From contig CP070651.1 in NCBI GenBank assembly GCA_020354625.1, positions 3,662,911 through 3,726,910 of the forward strand: a stretch of DNA of 64,000 bases, written 5' to 3'. Both the position numbers and the translations under genes were made by a program. This DNA comes from Trueperaceae bacterium (lineage in GTDB: Bacteria; Deinococcota; Deinococci; Deinococcales; Trueperaceae). Below are positions 1 through 8,465 of the stretch, piece after piece. The notes under the pieces were generated by a model. That model was not told the DNA's origin, did not search any database, and was given only the letters and a program-made list of their open reading frames with translations. Within the stretch, counting starts at the first letter, position 1, and each line of letters begins with the position of its first letter.

Positions 1-1
1 C

Positions 2-64
2 CTGCAGTTTCTCGAGATGATCCTCTCCGAAGATCGGTTGGACTACCAGGTGATGCAGCTCTAG
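2..64 (+). CDS. C-terminal end of an unidentified protein (5' truncated by window edge)
   Basis: An open frame enters from the left edge and stops at the TAG at 62-64, giving 20 residues that end in DYQVMQL. Only the tail is visible, so no family can be named. The stop is followed at once by a strong hairpin (73-109), as expected at the end of a gene. The next gene, ftsE, converges on it from the other strand. Confidence 0.5.
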   Translation: MQFLEMILSEDRLDYQVMQL

Positions 65-72
65 GCTTTCTG

Positions 73-109
73 CTGTTGTTTGGTCTGGCTGCGCCAGACC
101 AAACAACAG
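73..109. terminator. 17-bp perfect hairpin between convergent genes
   Basis: Positions 73-89 and 93-109 are exact reverse complements with a 3-nt loop. The hairpin lies between the upstream plus-strand gene and ftsE, so it can end transcription in both directions. No clear T-run follows on either strand. Confidence 0.65.
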
Positions 110-159
110 AAGTCATATCATATTGGGGACAAAACATCTGGAACTCAAACGAGGGACCA

Positions 160-840
160 CTATAACGAATAGCCCCCTGTCGTATCGTCCCTGACAAGCT
201 CTCCGTTTCGCAACACGATGGTACGGCGCCGCAGCCTATCCACCAGATCTCGTGAGTGGGTGGCTACGATAACGGTGGTGCCGCGGATGTTGATGTCGTT
301 CAAAAGCTCGAGGATTTCCCAAGAGGTATCGGGGTCTAGGTTGCCGGTCGGCTCGTCGCACAAGAGCAGCGGTGGGGTGGTGACGATGGCCCTGGCGATG
401 GCGACGCGCTGCTGTTCTCCCAAGGAGAGCTCGATCGGAGGGGCCTTCCGTTTGTGAGCGAGCGCGACCTGGCGGAGTGCGAGCAGGGCGCGCTGTTCGA
501 GATTGCCGCGTTCCCCGGTGGCGCGCAAAGCGAAGACGAGGTTGTCGAGGGCGCTCAGGTTGGGGAGTAACCGGTGATCTTGGAAGACCATGCCGATTTT
601 CCGCCTGAGGAAGGGTAGCCGCCTTTCGCGCACTTTGGTGATGTCTTGCCCGGCGATGAGGACGGTGCCTTCGGTGGGGAGGATGCGTCTTAGGATGAGC
701 GATAAGAGGGTCGATTTTCCGGCGCCCGAGTGACCGGTGATATAGACGAACTCACCCTTATCGATCCGGAAATCGACGTCCTTGAGGGCATGGGTGTGGG
801 TTCTGGGATAGGTTTTGGTGACTCGGCTGAAGTGAACCAT
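160..840 (-). CDS. ftsE: Cell division ATP-binding protein FtsE
   Basis: ABC ATPase of 226 aa, the normal FtsE length. The Walker A motif GHSGAGKST is at residues 36-44, the Q-loop at Q87, the signature LSLGEQQR at 138-145, Walker B LLLCDEP at 158-164 and the switch His at 195. FtsE couples ATP hydrolysis, through membrane partner FtsX, to septal peptidoglycan hydrolysis at the inner face of the membrane. The signature has Leu where the first Gly of LSGGEQQR usually sits. FtsX normally follows in the same operon; here the next gene downstream is convergent, so ftsE has no adjacent ftsX. The start is the ATG at 838-840 with a GGAAG-like ribosome site just upstream. It lies 56 bp after the nucleoside hydrolase gene and may be read from it. 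LolD or another small ABC ATPase is the main alternative, but the sequence best fits FtsE. Confidence 0.83.
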   Translation of the reverse strand: MVHFSRVTKTYPRTHTHALKDVDFRIDKGEFVYITGHSGAGKSTLLSLILRRILPTEGTVLIAGQDITKVRERRLPFLRRKIGMVFQDHRLLPNLSALDNLVFALRATGERGNLEQRALLALRQVALAHKRKAPPIELSLGEQQRVAIARAIVTTPPLLLCDEPTGNLDPDTSWEILELLNDINIRGTTVIVATHSRDLVDRLRRRTIVLRNGELVRDDTTGGYSL

Positions 841-896
841 CTTCTTCCAACTTTACTCCACCTCTCGCTCTCGCGTCTCAGCTGCCGGGTGAATGT

Positions 897-1847
897 TCAG
901 CCGTAGCTGGCGATCGTCTCGAGGAGGAGTTCAAACGCGGCGTCGGAGTCGATCTTGGTAAGCACATCGGTATTGGGCGCTTCTCCCCGGTGCCCCCCCC
1001 GGGTATCGACCACCGTCATACCGCGGGTGACGTTTCCACCGGTCTCGATCGCCACATGGTGGGGCGCGATCTCAAACAGGTGGGGGTGACTGAGGATGAG
1101 GACCGCGCAGGGGTCGTGCAAGGGGCCCTCGACCCGGCCTGAGTACGCTTGGGCGTAGGCCTGGCCGTAAAAAGTGAGGAGGTCGGCTGCGAAGGTGGCT
1201 ACGGGGCTCGCGAGGGCACGAATGCGGTCGATCGCATCCTCATCGATCATGAACTGATGGGTCAGATCGAGATCTGCCATGAGGAGCCGTGCCCCGCTTT
1301 CAAACACGATCTCGGCAGCCTCTGGATCGCAGTAGATGTTGAACTCCGCTGCAGGCGTGACGTTACCGAAGCTGGTGCCCCCGCCCATGATGGAGATGCC
1401 CTTTAGCCTCCCCACGATATCCGGGGCGGTTCTGATGGCGAGCGCGACGTTGGTGAGCGGCCCGGTCGCCACCAGCCAGACATCGTCTCGTGAGCGCACG
1501 GTATCGATCAGAAAGCGCACCGCTTCGTGGCTGGCCGGCGACCGCTCGAGCGGAGGGAGCTGCGGTCCGTCGAGTCCACTCGCACCGTGGATGAACTCTG
1601 CGTGTCTGGCCGGTACGACGAGCGGCCGGTCGGCGCCGCGGTGAACAGGTGTGTCGAGCCCGAGTAGCTGCGTGGTGATGAGGGCGTTACGGGTGGTCTG
1701 CTCGAGGTCTATATTCCCACTGACGGTGGTGATGCCCAGCAGCTCACAGTGTCTGGCGGCACAGAGTATGGCGAGGGCATCGTCGTGTCCTGGATCGCAG
1801 TCGAGGATGATCGCAGGCTTGTTCTTGGTGGTATCGAGAGTCTCCAC
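897..1847 (-). CDS. Inosine/uridine-preferring nucleoside hydrolase
   Basis: A 316-aa protein with the calcium-binding family signature DCDPGHDDA at residues 16-24, which identifies the IU-nucleoside hydrolase fold. A second family motif, an AEFN...D segment in the middle, and a downstream DPC segment (third metal Asp) are also present. The enzyme cleaves the N-glycosidic bond of ribonucleosides to give base plus ribose in purine and pyrimidine salvage. Substrate preference (RihA, RihB or RihC type) cannot be read from sequence alone. The start is a GTG only 14 bp after the gyrA stop, without a clear ribosome site, so it is probably cotranscribed with gyrA. ftsE follows 56 bp later. Confidence 0.88.
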   Translation of the reverse strand: METLDTTKNKPAIILDCDPGHDDALAILCAARHCELLGITTVSGNIDLEQTTRNALITTQLLGLDTPVHRGADRPLVVPARHAEFIHGASGLDGPQLPPLERSPASHEAVRFLIDTVRSRDDVWLVATGPLTNVALAIRTAPDIVGRLKGISIMGGGTSFGNVTPAAEFNIYCDPEAAEIVFESGARLLMADLDLTHQFMIDEDAIDRIRALASPVATFAADLLTFYGQAYAQAYSGRVEGPLHDPCAVLILSHPHLFEIAPHHVAIETGGNVTRGMTVVDTRGGHRGEAPNTDVLTKIDSDAAFELLLETIASYG

Positions 1848-1861
1848 GTCGGCGGGTCGGA

Positions 1862-4318
1862 TTATTCCGTGTTGACGACGACGTCATCGAGTTGGTCTTC
1901 GGCGAGCATGACCATGGCCGAAACGACGCGGTCACCGTCTCCGAGGCGCATGATGGTCACCCCTTGCGAGGCGCGTCCATAGCGGCTGATCTGGTCGACG
2001 TGTGTGCGGATCAATACGCCCCCTTTGGAGAGAACCAGCAGCTCTTCTCCCCCACAGACCAGGCTCAGGCTGACGACCGCCCCTGTCTTATCGGTCACTT
2101 TGAGGTTGATGACGCCCTGCCCCCCCCGTCCTTGCAGCGGGTAGTCGTCGAGTTTGGTGCGCTTGCCGAAACCTCGTTCGGAGACCGCAAGGAGTTCGGC
2201 CTGTTCTTTGAGATCTCTACCGATGACGGCCAGATTCACGACAAAGTCGGCTCGTTTGAGGCGGATGCCGATAACGCCTTGGGTTGCCCGGCCGGTATCG
2301 CGTATCTGGGTCTCGTGGAAGCGGATGGCCTGACCCCCGTGGGTCGCAAGCACCACATCAGAATCGCCGTCTGCGATGCGGACCGCGACGAGCTCATCTT
2401 CATCGAGTAGGTTGATGGCGATGAGTCCAGCCGCGTTGATGTTGCCGTATTCGCGAATCGAGGTTCGCTTGATCAACCCTTGGCGCGTGGCGAACACGAA
2501 GTAGCCATCGACGTCGAAATCTCGCAAGGAGAGCACGGTTTCTACGTGCTCTTCGTCAACGAGGGGCAAGAGGTTTCGCAGATGGTTGCCGCGCGCCGCC
2601 CGGTCGGCTTCGGGCAGATCGTAGATCTTTTCGCGGTAGACGCGTCCACGGTTGGTGAAAAAGAGCAGGTAGTCGTGGGTCGAGCCGACCAAGAGCAGCG
2701 AGTTGATATCGTCTTCCTTCTGTTTTTGGGCGGTTGCACCTCGTCCCCCTCGGGCTTGTGCCCGGTAGCTCGATAGGGCGGTGCGCTTGATATAGCCGCC
2801 GCGGGTGAGGGTGACGACCATCGTCTCTTCAGCGATCAGGTCTTCTTTGGAGATATCGTCGCTCAGCAGGGCGATCTGGGTGCGGCGCTCGTCGCCGAAC
2901 TGCCTTCTTGTGTCGCGAAGCTCTTTTTTGATGACCTCTGAAAGACGCTCTTCATCTCCGAGAATCAGGGTGAGTTCCGAGATGGCCTCGAGCAGTTCGT
3001 GGTATTCCGATTCGAGCTTCTGCCTCTCAAGACCGGTCAGTCGCTGTAAGCGCATGTCGAGAACCGCTTGAGCTTGTGCGTCTGTGAGACCGAAGTTCTC
3101 CATGAGTCCCGTTTTGGCCGAGGGCCCATCGCTCGAGTTTCGGATCAGCGCGATCACCTCGTCGAGCCGGTCGAGGGCGACGAGGTACCCTTCGAGGATG
3201 TGCGCGCGTTCTTGAGCCTTGCGGAGTTCAAACTCCGTGCGGCGTCGCACCACTTTGATGCGGTGGGCCAAGAAGAGCTCGAGCGATTCTTTGAGCGAAA
3301 GCAGTCTCGGTGAGCGGTCGACGATCGCCACGTTGTTGACGCTGAAGGTACTCTGCAGTTGGGTGTATTTGTAGAGCTGGTTCAAGACGAGTTCCGGGTG
3401 CGTTCCACGCTTCAGTTCGAAAACGATGCGCATGCCCTGGCGGTCGCTTTCGTCACGGATGTTGGAGATGTCTTCGATGCGCTTGTTGCGCACCAGGCTG
3501 GCAGCCGTCTGGATGAGCGAGGTCTTGTTGACCTGATACGGGATCTCTGTCACCACGATGGAAAAGCGGTTGTTGCGCTCTTCGATGCGTACCCGGCCCC
3601 TCATGCGGATGCCGCCGCGTCCGGTTTCGAAAGATTCCCTGATTCCGTCGTGGCTGATCACACCCCCGGTTGGGAAATCCGGGCCTTTGATGTACTTCAT
3701 CATCCCGGCGGTATCGATCTCGGGATCGTTGATGAGTGCGATGAGCCCGTCTATTACTTCGCCGAGGTTGTGGGGTGCCAGGTTGGTCGCCATTCCGACC
3801 GCGATCCCCGACGCTCCGTTTACGAGCATGTTGGGCACGGCTGAGGGGAGGATCTCGGGCTCGACGGTGGTGCCGTCGAAATTGTCTTTGAAATCGACCG
3901 TCTCCTTGTCGATATCGGCCAAAAGCGCTTCCGAGACAGGGGTCATACGGGCCTCGGTATAGCGGTAGGCTGCTGCCGGATCTCCGTCGATCGAGCCGAA
4001 GTTGCCCTGGCCATCGACCAGGGGATAGCGCACGTTCCAATCTTGTGCCATGCGGACCATGGCGTCGTAGATGGCGCCGTCGCCGTGCGGGTGATACTTC
4101 TTGATGACCTCGCCGACTACCCCAGCACTCTTGGAGTGCTTTCGGTTGCTGGCCAAGCCCTCCCTCTGCATGGCGTATAGGATGCGCCGTTGCACGGGTT
4201 TCAGGCCATCGCGTACGTCGGGTAGCGCGCGATCGACGATGACCGACATGGCGTAGTTGATGAAGCTGGTTTTGATTTCATCGGTGATTGGAACCGGGAC
4301 GACTTGACCTTCGTTCAA
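1862..4318 (-). CDS. gyrA: DNA gyrase subunit A
   Basis: Breakage-reunion subunit of gyrase, which introduces negative supercoils together with GyrB. The N-terminal domain carries the catalytic Tyr in [10 protein letters not shown] (Y120 from the start used here). The C-terminal wrapping domain has a GyrA box of the form QARGGRG, which separates gyrase from topoisomerase IV. A longer reading begins at the ATG at 4342, but AGAGGAGG lies inside its first codons and sits 7 nt before the TTG at 4316-4318, so TTG is the likely start, giving 818 aa. In the quinolone-resistance region the sequence reads [10 protein letters not shown], with Gly where E. coli has Ser83 and Asp kept at position 87. The gene is first in a minus-strand run with the nucleoside hydrolase and perhaps ftsE. 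gyrB is not in the window. Confidence 0.97.
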   Translation of the reverse strand: MNEGQVVPVPITDEIKTSFINYAMSVIVDRALPDVRDGLKPVQRRILYAMQREGLASNRKHSKSAGVVGEVIKKYHPHGDGAIYDAMVRMAQDWNVRYPLVDGQGNFGSIDGDPAAAYRYTEARMTPVSEALLADIDKETVDFKDNFDGTTVEPEILPSAVPNMLVNGASGIAVGMATNLAPHNLGEVIDGLIALINDPEIDTAGMMKYIKGPDFPTGGVISHDGIRESFETGRGGIRMRGRVRIEERNNRFSIVVTEIPYQVNKTSLIQTAASLVRNKRIEDISNIRDESDRQGMRIVFELKRGTHPELVLNQLYKYTQLQSTFSVNNVAIVDRSPRLLSLKESLELFLAHRIKVVRRRTEFELRKAQERAHILEGYLVALDRLDEVIALIRNSSDGPSAKTGLMENFGLTDAQAQAVLDMRLQRLTGLERQKLESEYHELLEAISELTLILGDEERLSEVIKKELRDTRRQFGDERRTQIALLSDDISKEDLIAEETMVVTLTRGGYIKRTALSSYRAQARGGRGATAQKQKEDDINSLLLVGSTHDYLLFFTNRGRVYREKIYDLPEADRAARGNHLRNLLPLVDEEHVETVLSLRDFDVDGYFVFATRQGLIKRTSIREYGNINAAGLIAINLLDEDELVAVRIADGDSDVVLATHGGQAIRFHETQIRDTGRATQGVIGIRLKRADFVVNLAVIGRDLKEQAELLAVSERGFGKRTKLDDYPLQGRGGQGVINLKVTDKTGAVVSLSLVCGGEELLVLSKGGVLIRTHVDQISRYGRASQGVTIMRLGDGDRVVSAMVMLAEDQLDDVVVNTE

Positions 4319-4544
4319 GAGAAGACCTCCTCTGGTCCCCATGTGGTTTTCACATTCGACATGTGCATTTCACACAGGCGAGGCGTATAAACGCCTCGAT
4401 CAACGGTTGAGTCTACCATTTGGCCCTGGTGGGGCGCAACGGGAAATGAACCGAGTTTTTTACGTCAGGGAGGCTGTTTTTTGCATCGACTTTCCGGATT
4501 GCCGGCTCGGATGAGAGGGCGCTGTATGTTACACGGATCGACCT

Positions 4545-5471
4545 ATGCAGGTAAGCTTAGGCATGCTACTTTTAAGCGACGAGCAGGTTGAAGAGAGACT
4601 CGTTTGGACCGAGGTGTTGTCGGTACTCGAGCAGGCCTTTCAAGACACAGAATCGTTTGATAGTCCCGAGCGTACGGTCATCTCTGCCGATAAGGGGGTG
4701 TATCTGACGATGCCGTGTGCCGATCGCGAGGGGTGGTATGGGGTCAAGCAGGTGTCGTTTCTGCCCGATAACCCCGAGCAGGGGAGGCCCACGATACAGG
4801 CCTGGTATACGCTTTTCGATCCGGGTGGTACCCCCAGCTTGGCTTGTAGTGCCACGCTGCTGACGCGCTTTCGCACTTCGGCTGTGTCGGCGTTGGCTGC
4901 GCGCTATCTCGCGCTACAAGATGCCGCAACTCTGCTGGTCGTCGGCACGGGCTCGCTCGCCCCCTGGATGGCGGAGGCGCACGCGCAGGTACGGAGCTAC
5001 CGAGATGTGCTCGTGTGGGGAAGGGATCCGGCCAAAGCCGAAGCTACGGCCGAAGCCGTAAGGGCCCGGCTCGGCGTCCGCGTGCGATCGACCGATGATC
5101 TCGCCGCTGCCGCTGCAGCGGCAGACGTAATCACTGTGGCCACCTCCGCCACCAGTCCGATCGTGAGAGGCGCCTGGCTCACGCCCGAGAAACACCTCGA
5201 TCTGGTCGGCGCCTTCACACCGGAGATGGTCGAGGCCGACCCCGAAGCGGTCATGGAGAGCGATGTCTTCATCGACGATCTCGATGCAGCCCGTACCGAG
5301 GCGGGCGATCTGTTGCAAGCTGCGGCTGCCGGTTGGTCATTCGACGCGGTTTGTGGCGACCTGAGCGATCTGGTAGCGGGCAAGCTTGCGCGAGGCAACA
5401 ACGCCACGCTCTTCAAATCGGTCGGTTTGGCCTTCGAGGATCTGGTGGTCGCCCGCCTGCTCGTCACGTAA
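4545..5471 (+). CDS. Ornithine cyclodeaminase / mu-crystallin family protein
   Basis: A 308-aa protein with the fold of the OCD/Mu-crystallin family: an N-terminal dimerisation half with the conserved RTSAVSALAARYLA stretch, then a Rossmann half with a nucleotide-binding GTGSLAPW loop at about residue 130. Members include ornithine cyclodeaminase, alanine dehydrogenase, ketimine reductase and delta1-pyrroline-2-carboxylate reductase, all NAD(P)-linked. The exact substrate cannot be assigned. Two in-frame ATGs compete: 4545 and 4563. Neither has a strong ribosome site, and a TATGTT at 4525-4530 could be the -10. purB follows 24 bp downstream, so the two may be cotranscribed, which does not by itself suggest a shared pathway. 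Confidence 0.85.
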   Translation: MQVSLGMLLLSDEQVEERLVWTEVLSVLEQAFQDTESFDSPERTVISADKGVYLTMPCADREGWYGVKQVSFLPDNPEQGRPTIQAWYTLFDPGGTPSLACSATLLTRFRTSAVSALAARYLALQDAATLLVVGTGSLAPWMAEAHAQVRSYRDVLVWGRDPAKAEATAEAVRARLGVRVRSTDDLAAAAAAADVITVATSATSPIVRGAWLTPEKHLDLVGAFTPEMVEADPEAVMESDVFIDDLDAARTEAGDLLQAAAAGWSFDAVCGDLSDLVAGKLARGNNATLFKSVGLAFEDLVVARLLVT

Positions 5472-5495
5472 GGGTGCTCCAAAGGTGGGTTGGAT

Positions 5496-6800
5496 ATGAT
5501 CGATCGTTACACGACCCCTGAACTGAAAGCGATTTGGAGTGAGGTGGGCCGCTACCAGGTTTGGTTGGAGGTCGAGCTCGCTGCCACCGAGGCGTGGGAG
5601 GTGCTCGGTGAGGTTCCCACCGGGACGACTTCCAGACTCCGCCGGCGCTTCCAAGATGATCCGCTCGACGAGGCCTTTGCCGGGCGGGTGGCAGAACTCG
5701 AGCGCATCACCCGGCACGACGTGGTCGCTTTTACCCGGGCGCTGGTAGAACGCGTGGGCGAAGACGGGCGCTTTTTGCACCGTGGCCTCACCAGCACCGA
5801 CGTGGTCGACTCCGCCCAGAACCTCCTGCTGAGACGTGCGCTCGACATCGTTCTCGGCGACCTCGCCGCGTTGCAAGAAGCCGTGAAGGGAAAAGCCGTA
5901 CGCTACAAGCACACCGTCTGTGTCGGCCGCAGCCACGGCGTCCACGCCGAGCCGATGACCTTCGGGCTCAAGTTGTTGAACTTCTACGGTGCGTTGCAGC
6001 GGGATACCGTACGACTCGAGCGGGCACGGGAAGCGGTGGGGGTGATCATGCTTTCGGGGTCGGTCGGGACCTATGCACACGTGCCGCCGGAGGTCGAGCA
6101 GTTGGTCGCTTCCGGGCTCGGGCTACAGGCAGATCCTGTCACCAACCAGACGGTGGCGCGAGACCGCCATGCGGAACTCCTCAGCGCGCTGGCGATCCTC
6201 GGGACCACGCTCGAACGCATCGCCGTCGAGATCCGGCACCTGCAACGGAGCGAGGTGAGAGAGGTTCAAGAAGGTTTCGCGCCGGGTCAGACGGGCTCTT
6301 CCAGCATGCCCCACAAGAAGAACCCCATCGCCAGCGAAAACATCTCGGGCCTGGCCCGGCTGATGCGCGCCAACTTGCAGGCCGCCCTCGAAAACGTCGC
6401 CCTCTGGCACGAACGCGACATCAGTCATTCGTCGGTCGAGCGTGTCATCCTGCCCGATACCACCACGCTGGCCAGCTACGCCACGCGACGGCTCACGAGG
6501 GTGGTGGAGCATCTGGTGGTCGATCCCCGAGCGATGAAGCGTAACCTGGAGGCTCTCCACGGCCTCATCTACTCCCAGCGGGTGCTGCACCTGTTGATCG
6601 ATCGCGGGCTGAGCCGGGAAGAGGCCTATGAGATCGTGCAACGAAACAGTTTGGAGAGCTGGGAAACGGGGGTGAGCCTCCAAACGCTGCTCGAGCAAGA
6701 CCCCGAGAACCCGCTTCGGGGCGAGGCGTTGGCCGAAGCCTTCGATCCCGGCTGGTATCTGCGCTATGTCGATGTCATCTTCGATCGTTTCGGTTTGTGA
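5496..6800 (+). CDS. purB: Adenylosuccinate lyase
   Basis: A 434-aa fumarase/aspartase-superfamily lyase. The superfamily signature GSSSMPHKKNP, the mobile catalytic loop, is near residue 270. The TSTDVVDSA segment and the SHGVHAEPMT segment with the acid/base His are further PurB marks. It catalyses two fumarate-releasing steps: SAICAR to AICAR and adenylosuccinate to AMP. A TTG at 5490 could extend it by two codons, but AAAGGTGG at 5481-5488 is better spaced for the ATG at 5496. It follows the OCD-family gene closely. Confidence 0.96.
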   Translation: MIDRYTTPELKAIWSEVGRYQVWLEVELAATEAWEVLGEVPTGTTSRLRRRFQDDPLDEAFAGRVAELERITRHDVVAFTRALVERVGEDGRFLHRGLTSTDVVDSAQNLLLRRALDIVLGDLAALQEAVKGKAVRYKHTVCVGRSHGVHAEPMTFGLKLLNFYGALQRDTVRLERAREAVGVIMLSGSVGTYAHVPPEVEQLVASGLGLQADPVTNQTVARDRHAELLSALAILGTTLERIAVEIRHLQRSEVREVQEGFAPGQTGSSSMPHKKNPIASENISGLARLMRANLQAALENVALWHERDISHSSVERVILPDTTTLASYATRRLTRVVEHLVVDPRAMKRNLEALHGLIYSQRVLHLLIDRGLSREEAYEIVQRNSLESWETGVSLQTLLEQDPENPLRGEALAEAFDPGWYLRYVDVIFDRFGL

Positions 6801-6840
6801 GCATGTGACACACAGGTTTTTGCAGGGTAGGGGAACGGGC

Positions 6841-6846
6841 TACACT
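6841..6846 (+). promoter_or_regulatory. -10 element TACACT for the alpha/beta hydrolase gene
   Basis: TACACT lies 20 nt before the GTG start. Unlike most promoters in this window it leaves room for a short leader with GGAGG at 6858-6862, so this gene is probably leadered. Confidence 0.5.
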
Positions 6847-6866
6847 GAGCGTGACCTGGAGGTTTT

Positions 6867-7700
6867 GTGCAACACCGGTCGGGATCGCTGCAAACGAGTG
6901 ATGGACTGACGCTCTATACGCAAGCTTGGCTCCCTGGTGGGAGTACAAAAGCCAGCGTGGTGCTCGCCCACGGCTACGCCGAGCACTCGGGCCGCTACCT
7001 GCACGTGGCCGAACACTTGGCGCGTCACGGCTACGCCGTCTTCGCGATCGATCATCGTGGCCATGGGCGCAGCGGGGGACACCGCGCCAACGTCATGCGC
7101 TTCGGCGACTTCGTGACCGATCTCGCCGCCTTTATCGCTGTGGTGCAAGAGCAGCACCCAGGCGTCTATCTGTACGGGCACAGCGCCGGCGGGGCTTTGG
7201 CGGCCCTCTATGCGCTCGAGCACCAAAGGTCGCTCCGCGGTCTGATCCTCAGCAGCCCCTACCTCGTGAACGCCGTGCCGGTTTCTGGCTTCATGCTCTT
7301 TGCGGCCAACCTCCTCTCCAAGATCTCGCCCCACCTGCCGGTCCAGGACTACGACAAGCGTGGCCTGTCGCGAGATCCCGAGGTCGTTCGGGCCTTCGAA
7401 GCCGACGCGCTCTCCTATCAGGGTAAGGTCAAGACCCGGATCGGTGTCGAGATGCTTGAGGCGGGTCACCGTGTGCTCGAGCAGGCGGGTCGTATTACCC
7501 TGCCCACGCTGGTGTTCCACGGCACTGCCGATCCCATCGCCGATGTGAACGGGAGCCGGCAACTCTTCGCCCGGCTCGGCTCCGAAGACAAGCGTTTGAA
7601 GCTCTACCAGGGGTGTTACCACGAGCCCCACAACGACCTCGACAAACGAGAGGTCCTGGCCGACGTGGTCGATTGGCTCGAGGAGCGGGTGGGGTCTTGA
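6867..7700 (+). CDS. Alpha/beta hydrolase, monoacylglycerol lipase type
   Basis: A 277-aa serine hydrolase of the Hydrolase_4 / lysophospholipase group. Visible marks are the family's GYAEHSGRY segment, the oxyanion HGHGRSGG segment, the nucleophile elbow GHSAGG (Ser near residue 110), the acid in HGTADPI and the His in CYHEPHND. There is no signal peptide, so it should act in the cytoplasm or at the membrane on monoacylglycerols or lysophospholipids. The GTG start is set by GGAGG 4 nt upstream. The next gene is convergent. Confidence 0.87.
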   Translation: MQHRSGSLQTSDGLTLYTQAWLPGGSTKASVVLAHGYAEHSGRYLHVAEHLARHGYAVFAIDHRGHGRSGGHRANVMRFGDFVTDLAAFIAVVQEQHPGVYLYGHSAGGALAALYALEHQRSLRGLILSSPYLVNAVPVSGFMLFAANLLSKISPHLPVQDYDKRGLSRDPEVVRAFEADALSYQGKVKTRIGVEMLEAGHRVLEQAGRITLPTLVFHGTADPIADVNGSRQLFARLGSEDKRLKLYQGCYHEPHNDLDKREVLADVVDWLEERVGS

Positions 7701-7779
7701 AAGTGTCCGGGTGTTCGTGCCGGTGGTGTGGACGCCGTGACGGTTTCCGCCGGTAGCGGCTGTTGATCTCGGTGCTGCC

Positions 7780-8460
7780 CTAGCGGGCCAGGCCGGCGAG
7801 TTCCTTCGCTTTTTGCAGGACCGCGTCGAACATGGCCTCGGTCAGCCTGCCGGTATTGGTGTTCTGAAAGCTCACGTGGTACGAGTCGAGCAGCGGTGCA
7901 GCGTCGCCAACGCGGTGGAGCGCCGCGTGGCCGAAGGGGAAGCGGCTCTTCTTGAGGGCGACCCCACGGGCCTTCAAGAGCTCCAGGTAGCTGTCGTGGG
8001 CGATGCTGCCGAGCGCCAGCACCACGCGAACAGACGGGAGCTGCCCAACGTCGTGCTCCAACCAATCGCGGCAGGTCGCCACCTCCTGCCGGGTCGGTTT
8101 GTTCCCCGGCGGCACGCAACGCGCCGCGGCGGTGATCCAGAGCCCCTTTAAGCTCATGCCGTCTCCCCGGCCCGTGCTGCGAGCCTGGCTGGCCAGGCCC
8201 GCCCGGTGCAGTGCCGGGTAGAGGAAGTCGCCGCTGGCGTCGCCGGTGAACATGCGTCCCGTCCGGTTGCTGCCGTGCGCGCCGGGGGCGAGGCCCAAAA
8301 GCAAGATGGCGGCGTCGGGGTCGCCGAAACCCGGCACGGGCTTGCCCCAGTAGATGTCGTGGCGATACGCGCGCCGCTTGGTTATGGCAACGGCTTCTCG
8401 GTGCTCTGCCAAGCGCGGGCAGCGCCGGCAGCTTTCGAGCTCGCGCGGGTAGGCGTCCAT
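7780..8460 (-). CDS. Family 5 uracil-DNA glycosylase (UdgB)
   Basis: A 226-aa uracil-DNA glycosylase. Motif A reads GLAPGAHGSNRTGRMF, the family 5 form: it lacks the catalytic Asp/Glu of family 1 and 4 enzymes. Motif B ends HVSFQNTNTGRLT. Four Cys (C11, C14 and a later pair in AARC...ATC) are placed to hold the 4Fe-4S cluster. Family 5 enzymes remove uracil and some other deaminated bases from DNA to start base excision repair. The gene begins 5 bp after the stop of the PatB-like gene, so both are likely on one transcript. Ser replaces the usual Pro in motif B (HVS rather than HPS), which is worth noting. Confidence 0.9.
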   Translation of the reverse strand: MDAYPRELESCRRCPRLAEHREAVAITKRRAYRHDIYWGKPVPGFGDPDAAILLLGLAPGAHGSNRTGRMFTGDASGDFLYPALHRAGLASQARSTGRGDGMSLKGLWITAAARCVPPGNKPTRQEVATCRDWLEHDVGQLPSVRVVLALGSIAHDSYLELLKARGVALKKSRFPFGHAALHRVGDAAPLLDSYHVSFQNTNTGRLTEAMFDAVLQKAKELAGLAR

Positions 8461-8465
8461 GTCTT

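Noticed and set aside
6851-6901. Leader peptide from GTG 6851 just after a TACACT
   Set aside because: The 16-codon frame overlaps the hydrolase start and its ribosome site; nothing suggests attenuation.
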